From: Dissophora ornata | Taxonomy: Eukaryota > Mortierellomycota > Mortierellomycetes > Mortierellales > Mortierellaceae | Assembly (NCBI GenBank): GCA_025201705.1 | Contig: MU617115.1 | Location: forward strand, 1-22,840 | DNA length: 22,840 nt | Reading direction: 5' to 3' | Shown here: piece after piece, positions 1 to 10,190 of the stretch | Layout: each line of letters opens with the position of its first letter | Numbering within the stretch: position 1 is the first letter of the stretch | Program-made: the position numbers and the translations under genes | The notes under the pieces: model-generated | Told to the model about the DNA's origin: nothing | The model's database searches: none | Seen by the model: the letters and a program-made list of their open reading frames with translations, nothing else

Positions 1-468
1 TGATGGCTTTCCGGGATAGGATTTGGCAGATCGTCTGGACTTCTTCGCGTACAATTGCTCTTGTGCTCTTGCCTTTGCCGTCGGCCGAGAACCAGACACC
101 TAACATTCTGGCTGCTGTCGTGGGCAAAAGGGCTGTGACTGTGTCATCTCCAAGCTGTATGGTATGGTCTTGCGTGGATGCATTAATAACCACAAGCTCT
201 GTCTTTTTTGGGTTAATTTCGATCGAATTTAGCTCGAAGAAGCTGCTCGCGATATTGACTATCTCCTGTAGATTCTGACGCGAGGGTGCCGTCCATGTGG
301 TGTCATCCATAAATGCTAGGGCAGCAATCATCAATTCGATGTCAGGGACGTCGGGTCTGACAGCTGGGAGCTTGTGGTGTTCAGCAAGGGCTTCTCGTCT
401 CATGATTGGTTTTAAAGGAGGAACGTGCGCCGGGAAGTTTTCAAGATACTCATTGGATGTCACTTTAA
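1..468 (-). mobile_element. Non-LTR (LINE-type) retrotransposon reverse transcriptase fragment, open at left edge
   Basis: The minus strand is open from a TAA at about 467-469 down to base 1, about 155 codons, and runs off the window. The translation contains FMDDTTW (around 295-315), which matches the catalytic [F/Y]xDD box of LINE-type reverse transcriptases. It is followed by a helix-like stretch and INPKKTELVVIN, the usual KT(E/K)xxV/I segment after the DD box, and then LGVWFSADG, which resembles the RT thumb motif. The first in-frame Met lies at about 402, but conserved-looking residues (PPLKPIM) precede it, so this is the interior of a longer protein whose 5' part is missing. Loss of the 5' end is the usual outcome of target-primed reverse transcription. 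No poly(A) tail is visible because the 3' end lies outside the window. The class is fairly certain; the clade is not resolved. Confidence 0.75.
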
Positions 469-597
469 TCTCTTACTTTCCATCTCTTCCCCTTTTTTTC
501 CACCACTCATATTCCCACACAAGAAACTCGCGTTCCCACACACTTTTTCCTTCCCCATCTCTTCTCTTTTCAAGCACTCGACAATCATCCAGATGCA

Positions 598-3500
598 ATG
601 GAAGAATCTCAATCGCTTCGTTTGATTGGCAAGGTGGATATCGAGAAGATCACTCTCGAACATGTTGATGGGCAGAATGTCGTTTACTGGGAGGACATCG
701 AGCAAGTCTTTCCTGGGGTCAAAAATGTCAAGAACGGTGGAGTTTCCATGAGTATGATGAGGGATTCGAATGGATTCAGGTAACCAAAACGGCCCAAATG
801 AGGATTCAACACATGTTTTAAGCGAACAATCATGCTGACCAAGTACTTTATTCCACTCTGCTCTCTAGAATCGTGCCTCATCGTATCAAGCACTGTCCGG
901 GTGTAGTCCTGGATGTTGTCTTGTCCACCACTGTCGAGCATGTCCATATCAACCCCCCAATTCAAAATCCGAGTCCGGCTCTAGACAATGTTCCCACCAA
1001 TGACTTATTTCAGGTCAGCTCCCCATCGAGCTCGACTGCCAACGGTTCCAAAACGTCCTCCATTGTAACGCCTGCCGAGTCTGTCTCTGCGCTAGCCATA
1101 GCCGCGGAGCCTTCCACAGACTTGGACCAGGTTGAAACGTTCCATTTTGGTATCCTCAGAAAATCAACCATTCAAATCCAAGAGGACATGAAGGTCGCGA
1201 CAGACGCCTTGATTGCCAGAAACCGTGCAGGAGAGTCGTTGGATGCTCACTCCATCGTAGAAGAAATTCTCCCTGTGGAGTATCGCGAGAGCGAAGCCAG
1301 TCTTTGGACAGTCACACGTGAGTTGAAAGTCCTGCACGAGCAAGGTCATACAACACAGAAGTTTGTCCAGCAAGTTTTGAAGGAAGCAAAACAGATTCAA
1401 GACCGACTGGTTCTGATCGAGCGCAAGACAGCGGCTATATTGACCCAGAGCTACGAGCTGCTCGAATATACCATCCCGAGACTTTTCATCGTACTTCCCG
1501 AAACCTCGACGACTTGGAATCCAAAGACCATGTTCCGCACCAAGTTCCGCTTGCACTTTATTTGCGAGTGCGGCGAGCACACCATGCCGGCAGTTGGAAA
1601 CACGATGCCACACCATCTTCACCTAGCCAACCATGAAGGATATGTTGTCAACAAACCGACAGAGTTCTTCAAAAAATATGGACCATTCCTGATGGTGATG
1701 CTCGAGATAATTAAGCTGGGAACAGGGATCGCAGGCCATGTCGTGCCTGCGCTGGCGAGCTTGAAGGTGGTCGACATTGTCGATTCCGCCCAATCAACCA
1801 TAGACTCGGTCACTAGCAAGGTCATTCAAGGCGTTGATTATTCTCTGGCATATCTGGACGAAAATCGTACTCTAATTCAAAAGTCCAAGGGCGTCATTGT
1901 CGAAGGAAATGCGATGGCGTCGCAGCAAGATCTTGCCAGCTACCTTGCAAGTGTCGATGGAGTGGAAGGAGTGGACCTGCGTCAACTTGGATCGTATTTG
2001 ACAGCCAACAGTTCAGACAACTTGCTGGGCAACCTTTACCGCATGACGACCAAGGATGGCTACGTCAAATGGGTCTGCCGCGACCACTATGGAGCCAGTC
2101 TTCAAGAGGAATACACCCAGAAGTTGCGCGATGTGGTCAAGCTGGCAAGAGGAGAGTTTGATGAACAACTTGGAAAGGTCAAAATTGAACTGAGATCAAG
2201 CTTTGCCGCTGCCGAGTTTTATGACACCGTCCGCAAAGCCACCAGTGTCCTCGAACTCGACGTGTCATTGTCTTGGGATCAAGAATATACCGACTTTGTC
2301 AAGCTCAAGAATATCATCTCGAGATCAACCATCAGATCGATAATGATACGCTTACACTTTAAAACAGGCCCCACCACCGACACCAAAATTAATGGAAGCC
2401 TACGGTACGATCCCATATTCGAAATTATGCGACTCTCCAAGATCCAGTCTTTTGGCGTCAGTGATGTTCCCAAAGAGTTCTTCCTACAATCCACACCACT
2501 GCCAAGGAAGGCCGATTTATCTAATCTGCGGCACTTGAGAATTGATGGGCAAGATTTCAACCGCACATATGACCTCTCCGACGCAGATATTACCAAACTC
2601 AAGTTGCTGGTTGCTCGGGCGCCAAATCTCTCTACCTTTTCATTGGGGATACCTCTGGGACGTTTGCTGCCTGTGTTGAGTGATTTTACTTCACACCAGA
2701 TCTATACGATCATCGTCAATAACTTGTCGTTGCGATTATTACCACCAAGAAGAGGATCGCACACGCCAAAGGGTACTCTTAAGGATCTGACGCATCTGTT
2801 CCAAGTTCATGGCGCGCAGCTGGAAGCGGTGAACTTTAGCAATCTTTCGGTGGATGATTCAGCAATGAAAGCCATGGTTGAGGCGACACGGAATAGCTCA
2901 AATTTGAAGGAGATTACTTTGGAGCGCGGAGACGAATATCTGGGAGATAAACGTATCAAGGATCTCGCCAGCATCGTTGCCCAGTCCAAGTTGCGCTACC
3001 TCCGGATTGCTCTGCAAACAGAGTCCGCACGTGTGCGCATTCTGAAGTCGATTCAATGGGAGCATATCCGCGAACTGAAGATTGTACTAGAACATGAAGA
3101 TCGGGAGATGGGGACGATGAAGGCATTGGTAGATGGCATAGAGAAGATTTCAGAGAGATGTAAACAGGGATATTTGAAGTATAGCGTGAGTTATACCGAG
3201 CCTAAGCCTAGTATCACCAAAACCCAGATCACTCTCAAGCTAAGCATTATACGGTATGAACGATCCGATGCATATCAAGCAACCCCTCTGGCCAAACCTG
3301 GTACGCACATGTTCTCTCAAGTCGAGATGCTTGAGGGCGCACCCGATGTCCATATCCTCGGATCGGCCTTCTCGCATATTCGTGACATCCCCAACGTCAC
3401 AAGCCTCCCCAAGATCGCAGACCAAGAAGCTGCCTCCAGCTCCGAGTCGGAGTCTCGTGAGCGCTCTATCCGATGGATGAAGAATGAATACATGTGGAAG

Positions 3501-4427
3501 CGCGAGGCCGGCATGTTGCAGCATTTGAAATCGGACATGCATGTTGTCGAGTTGTTCACCCTCTACAACCTGCCGTCCCCTGCCGAGTACCGCTTCGTAT
3601 CCATCCTGGGTCCCTTCACGCGCACGCTCGAGTCATATATCCAGGAGCGCAAGGGTATTCGCACGACCGACCGGGCCCCTACTCTTGAAGAGCAGTCTCT
3701 GGCCTTGAAGGGACCATTGACATTGATTGAGATCAAGTCGATGACCGATAGCATTGCGTCTGCTCTCAAGTGGTGCCATGATAACCATGTTGTACACCTC
3801 AGTCTCACGACTGCCAGCATTTTCTTGCAGGGGGTCTACTCTGAGCAGCAGTGGAAGCTGTGGGACTTTAGCCATGCCCGGTTTATTGGAGAGGCCGTGG
3901 ATCTTAGTACGGAGATGACGGGCTACACCGCACCCGAGATCCTGATTGCTAGTCGTCGTAGCAAGCAAAAGACTACTGCGGAACATCACGACCCGAATAA
4001 GGACACGACGGTCACCACGGCCGTCTCTGCGAACGGCGTCGTGACCAAGACCACGACCACAAAGTCCTCGACCGCGGGTACCACTATGATCACGAACCAT
4101 GATTCCGAGAAGCTGATGGCGATTACTCCGATGGATATGTGGTCATTGGGCCAGATCGCGTACGAGATGCAAACGGCCCAGCCCATGTTCACCTCTGGCG
4201 AGGACGCGCTCATCAAGCTAACGTCAGGACTCGAGAGCGGTGAAGATGCGGCCAATGCCAAGGCGCGCGACAAAATCCGTCAGCAGCTGCAGGACCATAT
4301 GAAGAAGGTTGAAATGATCCCCGATGCTGGTGCGAGGGAGATGATTACCGGCCTGCTGGAGTTAACGCCGGAGCGTCGATTGGAACATTGGGAAGTAAGG
4401 GAGCTCTACCTGGACATTCAATATTAA
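598..4427 (+). CDS. Large multidomain protein with LRR-like region and C-terminal pseudokinase (2 exons)
   Basis: Exons are 598-779 and 869-4427; the intron 780-868 is GTAACC...CTAG, and splicing gives 1246 residues. The N-terminal ~90 residues (VVYWEDIEQVFPGVK, VPHRIKHCPGVV) look like a module shared by many Mortierella proteins. A Ser/Thr-rich linker follows, then a charged coiled coil (about 170-240) ending in ILTQSYELLEY, then a block with FICECGEHT (about 290-300) and EFFKKYGPFLMVMLE. Leucine-rich-repeat-like segments span about 610-850. The last ~250 residues have a kinase fold: HVVHLSL at 1034 in place of HRD, DFS at 1060 in place of DFG, then APE at 1082 and DMWSLG at 1150. The HRD aspartate, the following Asn and the DFG glycine are gone and no clear VAIK lysine is seen, so a pseudokinase is inferred. 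The ATG at 598 is supported by the phase-correct splice. Function is unknown; the layout recalls NLR-like or signalling scaffolds. Confidence 0.85.
780..868 (+). other. Intron of the pseudokinase gene
   Basis: This is an 89-nt GT-AG intron in phase 2. The split codon AG|A restores Arg and joins the 598-779 frame to the frame running from 870 to the TAA at 4425-4427. A candidate branch-point sequence (ATGCTGACC) lies about 35 nt before the AG. Confidence 0.85.
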
Positions 4428-4431
4428 TAAA
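4426..4431 (+). terminator. AATAAA polyadenylation signal overlapping the stop codon
   Basis: The hexamer AATAAA begins inside the TAA stop (4425-4427) of the pseudokinase gene. If used, the 3' UTR would be only a few tens of bases and would end before or within the inverted paralogue relic. Confidence 0.5.
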
Positions 4432-4439
4432 AAGTCGTG

Positions 4440-4655
4440 GGATCGTAGCTCAAAGTTCTGGACGAGGATAGCACGAGGATAGCACGAGGATGTTTTTTGA
4501 ATGGTAGCAAGTCTGTCGAGGGCTTGCTTCATGTGGTCATGCAACTGATCCTGCATTTGCGACATGTTGTCGTCCTTGTCTTTGGCCTCGAGCTGTAGTG
4601 TTCTAGCCTCCAGCTGCCGTGCTAGCAAACCCAGAATCTTTTTTAAAGTCCAAGT
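4440..4655 (-). pseudogene. Relic of a paralogue of the neighbouring pseudokinase-type gene (coiled-coil segment)
   Basis: The minus strand reads LLARQLEARTLQLEAKDKD, then MQDQLHDHMKQALDRLATIQ, and then AILVQNFEL. The corresponding part of the upstream gene reads KQIQDRLVLIERKTAAILTQSYELLEY, so both share a coiled coil ending in AIL.Q..EL. The relic carries an 11-bp tandem duplication between IQKT and AILVQ and loses similarity after NFEL, with no IPRLFIVLP continuation. The fragment is too short to be a gene and lies tail-to-tail with the intact one. It is probably left over from a local inverted duplication or from another family member. The homology rests on a short match read by eye. Confidence 0.5.
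4462..4491. repeat. 11-bp direct repeat (ACGAGGATAGC) x2.7
   Basis: Three adjacent copies of ACGAGGAT, two of them followed by AGC. They lie inside the inverted paralogue relic and add a few codons between its coiled coil and the AILVQNFEL motif. Confidence 0.85.
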
Positions 4656-4880
4656 GTAGCTCGTACGAACAACTAATTTACCGGAAGTGTAAGAATAAAT
4701 AAATTGGCAGCCAGCACTTGAGGAGACACAATCCGTTCTCTACGACACACTGGGTGCGGATGACCCTCTCAAGGAATTCACTCCTCTCCTTTCGCAGTGG
4801 GCATGGTACCCCCTGTTCATCGGTTGTTTAGGCATATCACACGATCAGGAACACGAATATTACAGTGCAGTCAGCCACTG

Positions 4881-4912
4881 GTCAGGCAGTCAGGCAGTCA
4901 GGCAGTCAGGCA
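4881..4912. repeat. 8-bp tandem repeat (GTCAGGCA)x4
   Basis: Four perfect GTCAGGCA units lie in the spacer upstream of the Whi2-like gene. Their role, if any, is unknown. Confidence 0.95.
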
Positions 4913-5039
4913 TCCATCTGTCTTGACGAGCTTTCTCGTGCCTCGGCCGTGTTCTGCGACCAGAACAGACCAGACAAAATAATAATTCCCCTCCAGTGCG
5001 CCATCAACCTAGTCAACCAGTCAACTTTGCCCAACCCTC

Positions 5040-5469
5040 TTGAAGACTCAATTGGTCTTTGGCTTTGTTCTCCACCTCTCTCTGCCACCTCCCGTTCTCG
5101 TGTGTGCGCTTGCTTGCTTGCTTGCTTGTTGGCTTTGCCTTTGCCTTTGCTTGCTGCTCTCCTCGTGCGCCGCTCTCTGTTTCCTCGGGCGCCTCTGTTT
5201 GCTGCCCTCTCGTTCGCCCTCTGCTCCCCCTCTCTCCCAACCTTGTTGCTGCATCCCATCCCATCCCTTCCCCTTCCCATCCAGTCTGTCCCAGCCCTGC
5301 CAGCCCCCTCCTCCCATCCCATCATTGCCCCATCCACCTTCGCCATCTCTTCCATCTCTGCCGCTTTCTTGTTCCTCTTCTCTCTCTCTCTCTCTCTTCT
5401 TTGTCCTCGCTCTCTCTCTTCCCCCCCACCCCCCTTCTCTGTCGCCTTTGCTGCACATAACCTCCCATC
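5040..5469 (+). promoter_or_regulatory. Pyrimidine-rich upstream/leader region of the Whi2-like gene
   Basis: More than 400 nt are strongly C/T-biased on the plus strand (runs of CTTGCTTG, CCCATCCC, a (TC)n run near 5381-5397, CCCCCCACCCCCC) and end directly before the ATG at 5470. Long CT-rich leaders before start codons are common in filamentous fungi, and the delta-6 desaturase in this window has one too. Several long ORFs on both strands here are composition artefacts. No convincing TATA box is seen. Confidence 0.6.
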
Positions 5470-6486
5470 ATGGCCATGTCAAACTCGCCCATCACACAGG
5501 TCTCAGAGTCGCCCATCACCCAGGTCCAGCAATACTCGTCCGCACCACCCTCGCCCGGCCAGGGTGGCTTCCCATCCAAGCTCCTGCTGGACCTGCGCGG
5601 AACGAGATTCGAGATTGACAGGGAGGTCCTCGTCAGTCTGCCAGAGAGCATCCTCATCGTCATGTTCCCCAACGGCCTCATCCTCGGTCGGGGCCACTCT
5701 GACAGCTACGACGACGACGACGACAACAACTCGGACGAGTCCATCTCGCTGGATGACCAGATCATCTACGTCGACTTTGACCCAGCCTGCATGGACTATG
5801 TCCTCGACTTTTATCACGAAGCTCAAATGGCCGGAGAGACCCAGCGACAGGCCAACCCAACGACCCCACTCAATCTCGCCTCCCAGAACCCGCTGTTGAA
5901 CAAACAGGCCATCATTGTGCTGAGAGAGGAGCTCGATTACTTTGCAGTCATTCCACCCAAGGCTGGGTTCCCTGCAAAGGACGACATGCCCGCGACTGGA
6001 CCCGTGTTGGCGGATCCGAGCAAGGTCAACGTGAAGACACAATGCGGAACTCATCTTTTGGAGCAGCGCAAAATCTTTACGGCTCTTCAGCGAAACATCA
6101 ACAAGGAGAACAATGTTGCAGAGCAGCACCTTATCGACATGCTCTGCGTCTCTGGGTTCTCGAGAGATGATGAGTGGGGATATCGCGATATCGAGCCCAA
6201 GAAGACGTCGATTGTCAGCATTGCACTGGTCATGCTCAAGACGACAGGAAGTGGCAATCAAATGGCTACGGCCCAAAAGTTGTTGCTCTTCTGGAGAAAG
6301 CCTGCGGTAAGTTTGTTCGTTCGTTTTCAGGAACAGCCTTTGTTTTATTTTTTATTTTTTTTTGCCCAACAAACTGGGGGGGTTGATGGTTTGGGCGAAA
6401 CAAGAAAAGTGGCGAAAGGACTCTCAGGAATATCAGGGCAGGAGTTGCGAGGCTCTCTGTACTTTATTTTCTATTTTCAGGAGTGA
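5470..6486 (+). CDS. Whi2-like BTB/POZ-domain protein, putative general stress-response phosphatase cofactor
   Basis: The ATG at 5470 follows the CT-rich leader (ATCATGG context). Residues 38-70 read LLLDLRGTRFEID...SLPESILIVMFPNGL, the start of the BTB-like domain of the fungal Whi2 family. In yeast, Whi2 works with Psr1/Psr2 phosphatases in the general stress response and in restraining TORC1. An acidic Asp/Ser-rich loop (about 77-90) and further conserved-looking blocks (YVDFDPACMDYVLDFY, REELDYFAV) follow. A GTAAGT donor at 6307 and TTTTCAG acceptor ending at 6480 define a 174-nt intron; exon 2 would then be GAG TGA, giving 280 residues. Because 174 is divisible by three and the intron is open, the unspliced frame reaches the same stop (338 residues). 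The true C-terminus is doubtful: after the acceptor, other frames read VIERNVNLDTMDTMK and DNPRDAYLEIAIIQ, suggesting a frameshift or an unrecognised exon. Confidence 0.75.
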   Translation: MAMSNSPITQVSESPITQVQQYSSAPPSPGQGGFPSKLLLDLRGTRFEIDREVLVSLPESILIVMFPNGLILGRGHSDSYDDDDDNNSDESISLDDQIIYVDFDPACMDYVLDFYHEAQMAGETQRQANPTTPLNLASQNPLLNKQAIIVLREELDYFAVIPPKAGFPAKDDMPATGPVLADPSKVNVKTQCGTHLLEQRKIFTALQRNINKENNVAEQHLIDMLCVSGFSRDDEWGYRDIEPKKTSIVSIALVMLKTTGSGNQMATAQKLLLFWRKPAVSLFVRFQEQPLFYFLFFFAQQTGGVDGLGETRKVAKGLSGISGQELRGSLYFIFYFQE

Positions 6487-6644
6487 TCGAACGGAACGTC
6501 AATCTGGATACAATGGATACGATGAAAGCAAGTTGACAAAGACAATCCGCGAGACGCGTATCTGGAGATTGCGATAATTATTCAGCAAACGAGGCGTGCC
6601 ATCCCTATGTTTTGCTCGCCTCGCCGCACGACACATGTATCTGG

Positions 6645-6650
6645 AATAAA
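6645..6650 (+). terminator. AATAAA polyadenylation signal, Whi2-like gene
   Basis: AATAAA lies about 160 nt after the TGA at 6484-6486, in A-rich sequence, and is a plausible 3' end for the gene. Confidence 0.4.
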
Positions 6651-6659
6651 CAACCACAA

Positions 6660-8436
6660 AAGACAAACCGCAACCGCAATAAAAAAAAAAAACGGCAATT
6701 TTGTTTATTGTTAAGCACGGCAATTCATGCAGGCAAGGCAGGTCAATGTATATTAAAGGCAATATCGGCATTGGGAGCACCACGTAAAAGAAAGATGAAA
6801 AAAAATACCATGGAAGGAGGGCATGCATTCTACGCACACCACCAAACACAACGCAGCTCTCGTATATTATTTTTTTGTGCTTCCATTCCAATTCTCTAAC
6901 ATGCGTATTTCTCCGTTTCTCCACATTTTTCTGGCCACAATCGATAGAGGAAATGCTGGTGGGACGGCGTTGAGGTAGAACTGGATCAGGACCAACACAA
7001 ATTGCCGATCAGACTGTGGGCTAGACGGACATGGACATTGGAGTTGGTGCTTGTCTAGTTCAAGTGCTGTTTCTTGACCAGGGCGACTACATTTTAATTT
7101 ACTCGCCGTCTTTCATCCTCAACTTCTATACCAACCACTCCATCACACTTCTCCCCCTTTCCCTCTCCCTCTCCCTCTCCCTTTTTTTTTCTTTCTTGGC
7201 CAATATACCTCCCAATCTCCCTTTTGTTTTATTATTATTATCATCCAAAGTATACTATTATTATGAGATCTCTGTGCTAATGACAAATGACTTTCAGCGT
7301 CGATGAAAACTAATAAAAAAAAATGATATAACGTCCGTGGGGGGGTCTTGCAAGTGGTGTGTGTGATATGACTTTGTCCTTGAGCCCCCCCCCCTGGTCA
7401 TTAGAAAGAAACAAGGACTGTGGTTCCACACAAACACAAGTTTCTCAGCTCGAAAGAACAGGCTACCCAGAAACTATGAATCGCACTCTCTTGTCATTAA
7501 CGAGGGAGGGGGGTCATGGGCTGTGTGAGAAGAACGGAGCGAAATCAATGAAAAGATGATTCCCCCCCCTCCTCCCCGCAAATTTGACCACAAGGACGCA
7601 GGGACCCACCCCCCCTTGCGTTCATATTGAACGCACTAATGCTGATCCGACGCGAAACAGCATGCTGTTATCATAACGCGGGTATAAAATCTTGCTTTTG
7701 TTTTCATCTCAAAAAGACAAGTCCCATCCCAGCGAGATTCCCCCCCCCCTCTCTCTCTCTCTCTGTCATCAGGTTCCCACAGCGAACGTCTCCCTTTTTC
7801 CTTGTTTTTATCTACCCCCGCATTTGCAGCAACAGCAGGGGTGTACTGGACTCTAGTTATTCTGGTGTTCAGAACAAAAGGGCTCTATCTCTATAAGGCC
7901 CATGGTTTTTGTGTGTTGATGAATGAAGTGAAGCACCGTGCGGGGCAATGCTTAAACTCGGATTCATAATGTTGCAAAAACATGGTAGCTTGTATCAACG
8001 GCTTTCACCTACTTCCTTCGGCTAAGTCGAGGGGGGTTATGGTATCTTAGCACACACACACACACACACACACTGCATTTTCGTTAATACATGTGGGTTG
8101 TCAGCATGACCACGATCCTAATCAAACGTCGACATTGGGGACATATTTGATCAAATCAAGCGTACACTCAAAAAGATAACAAAGAACCCCTCCCCTCCCC
8201 TCAATAATGTGTGAAATATCGCCGCGTGGATTGGTGCGTTTTTATTATCCAGCTTTCACTGAGTGCAAAAAAAAAAAAAGAAGCACGCTTTAGTTGTCCC
8301 CCATCATCGATTTCTTTTTCACCAGTGTGTTTTTCTAAAATGCTTATAAAAAAAAATCCATATTTTTTTTTTTTGGTCCTGTTCAAAATGATATGATCCT
8401 CCTGCTTCCCCCTCCCCCTTCCGCCTGCTGCCGCGC
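6660..8436. other. Gene-poor spacer, low-complexity
   Basis: No frame is convincing on either strand. The stretch is full of homopolymers (C runs at 7387, 7562, 7741; A and T runs), a (CTCTCC)n-type tract near 7150-7180 and the CA microsatellite. A TATA-like GGTATAAAATC at 7680 is followed by CT-rich DNA as in a fungal promoter, but no coding frame follows it. The last ~200 nt are probably the 3' UTR of RPB5 on the minus strand. Confidence 0.6.
8051..8073. repeat. (CA)n microsatellite
   Basis: A perfect CA run of about 11.5 units in the non-coding spacer. Confidence 0.97.
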
Positions 8437-9819
8437 TTAGTAGCAGAGACGGTAACTGACATAACGACCACTAGTCTCCGACGGCCTCATAATCTTCACG
8501 ACCTGTCCACGCGCCAATCCGTAGTATCTTGCAATAGGATCTGAGGGCTGAATGCGAGGCAACTGCGTCTCCTTCAGGCGGCTATTATTTTTCGTTTTTC
8601 GTCAAGAATTTTTTGTTGGTTAGTTAACCATCATCGTTACGCTTTTTCGCATCCAAAAAAGGACTCTTCTTGCAGCGACACTCCCACCCACAACAGAGTA
8701 ATAATAATAAAAAACCCCCCCTGAAGAAAAGGTATCAGACCGCACTTACTATCTCTTCAACAAAGTCTCCTTCTCCTCGGGTGAGAGGACGACATGTTGT
8801 GGGACCAATGTGTGTTCTGTGATGTTGACGAGAAGATCTGCCTCCTGGAACGACTCCAAGTGATAACTGTGGCTGACTTCGCTGATCACCTTTGCGGCCG
8901 AAGGTGTGATCTTGTCCTGGTAAACAACAATTCCGCGTCCCACGCCCTTTGCCACCATCAGCTCGCAGTACCTGAAGTTGAGAGATAGAAGAATGAGCGT
9001 CAGTTAGAGGAGGAGGAAGAGGAGGAGGAGGGGTTGTTGTTCATCTGATACACGCGTAAACTTGAGGTGGGGGGATCGATATTGGAGAGTTCCCGGCTTA
9101 CTTCTTAATAGTCTTGATACCGACCGAGGCTTCATCGGGGAAGAAAACGAGCATCTGATCTGCGGGATCATCCTTCTTCTGAACCATGAACATCAACTGG
9201 GTGCGACTATTTCGAAGAACAAAAAAAAAAGGAGCTGATTAGGCGGACCGCCAGTTGACAATAATCCCACGTAATCCCTTGTTTATGCAGTTTTCTGATC
9301 CGTTTCGCCCTTTTTTTCGTCTCTCCTCTCGCCACACATTGCTGCCGATCGTCCGATAAGATCTCTTATTCCCTTGCTGTTGCCAACTGTTGAAAGTTTT
9401 CTCGTTTCCGGTATTCTCTGTCCGAGTAGGCGTTGTTTGTTGTTGTTGTTGTTGTTGTTGGGGTTTCTTGCCGCACTTACTCAACCTTTCCGTGACTGGC
9501 GAAGGTGGCTCTGAATGACTCGAGATCTTGGTCCAACTCGGCCTGAGAGATGAGGTAGCCCTATGTGGCGACAGTAAAACACCAGAAAGTGAAGATGGTT
9601 AACGAGGTGAGTCGAGGTGAAGAGGGAGACATCCCCGGTCCTACATCGTTGTAGGCAGGCGGGGAGAACCAGTCCTTCCATTAGGACATGGGTCCATGGT
9701 GTTTTTTTTTTTTTTTTGCGATTGAGGCACAAATTTTTTCTTACTCTGTGGTTGCAGAGCTGGTGGACGGTTCTGTAGACTCTCCACAGACGGACGATTT
9801 CACGAGACTCGTTATCCAT
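8437..9819 (-). CDS. RPB5: DNA-directed RNA polymerases I, II and III shared subunit RPABC1 (Rpb5), 5 exons
   Basis: Exons on the minus strand are 9745-9819, 9481-9560, 9102-9206, 8750-8971 and 8437-8581. All introns are GT-AG and join in phase to give 208 residues, close to the family's usual ~210-215. The N-terminus [21 protein letters not shown] and [13 protein letters not shown] match the eukaryote-specific jaw domain. [16 protein letters not shown] and [16 protein letters not shown]...[23 protein letters not shown] match the C-terminal assembly domain conserved with archaeal RpoH. Rpb5 sits in the lower jaw of all three nuclear polymerases and contacts downstream DNA. The start is the only in-frame ATG upstream of the conserved block. 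It is transcribed divergently from prefoldin subunit 6. Nothing is missing or broken. Confidence 0.97.
9436..9460. repeat. (TTG)n trinucleotide run in RPB5 intron 2
   Basis: About seven TTG/TGT units lie inside the intron 9207-9480 of RPB5. The minus-strand poly-Gln reading is a shadow. Confidence 0.85.
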
Positions 9820-10190
9820 TGTTATTATAATGTATTAATATGTATGAAGGGAGGGGATTAATGGATGTTGATGCAGTCGATGTCGAATGAAATGCCAGGG
9901 TGTGCTGCAACTTCGAAACGCTCAAGTGGTTTTTAAAAAAGAAAAAAAAAAAAAGCTGGGAAGCACAAACACATTTTGGCGCTGTCAATGGTGCAAAGCC
10001 ACCGATAAAAGAAGCGATTTCAACATCCTCCCTCGCCGTCACGGGACCGCGTCTTGTTTGATCATCGTTCCCCCAAAAACGTCTTCGTTTTCTCATCAGC
10101 AAAACCACAGAATACCCGACCACCCAAGTCAGGACCAGGAAAGAAAAAAAGACGCAAACGCCGACACACGTACATACAGCAAATCAAGAC
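9820..10190. promoter_or_regulatory. 371-bp divergent promoter region between RPB5 and prefoldin subunit 6
   Basis: The two start codons (minus-strand ATG at 9819, plus-strand ATG at 10191) point away from each other with nothing coding between them. The RPB5 side is A/T-rich (ATTATAATGTATTAATATG near 9823-9842). The prefoldin side is purine/CA-rich before the ATG (AATCAAGACATG). Shared regulation of two housekeeping genes is plausible but inferred only from geometry. Confidence 0.6.

Noticed and set aside
4865..5899. Long plus-strand ORF of 344 codons, with other long frames on both strands over 4900-5700
   Set aside because: They are produced by the C/T-biased leader and have low-complexity Ser/Pro/Leu or Arg/Gly/Glu composition. 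The Whi2-like frame starting at 5470 explains the coding part.
8051..8073. CA and other microsatellites considered as CRISPR-like or regulatory arrays
   Set aside because: They are plain simple-sequence repeats without spacers or flanking structure.
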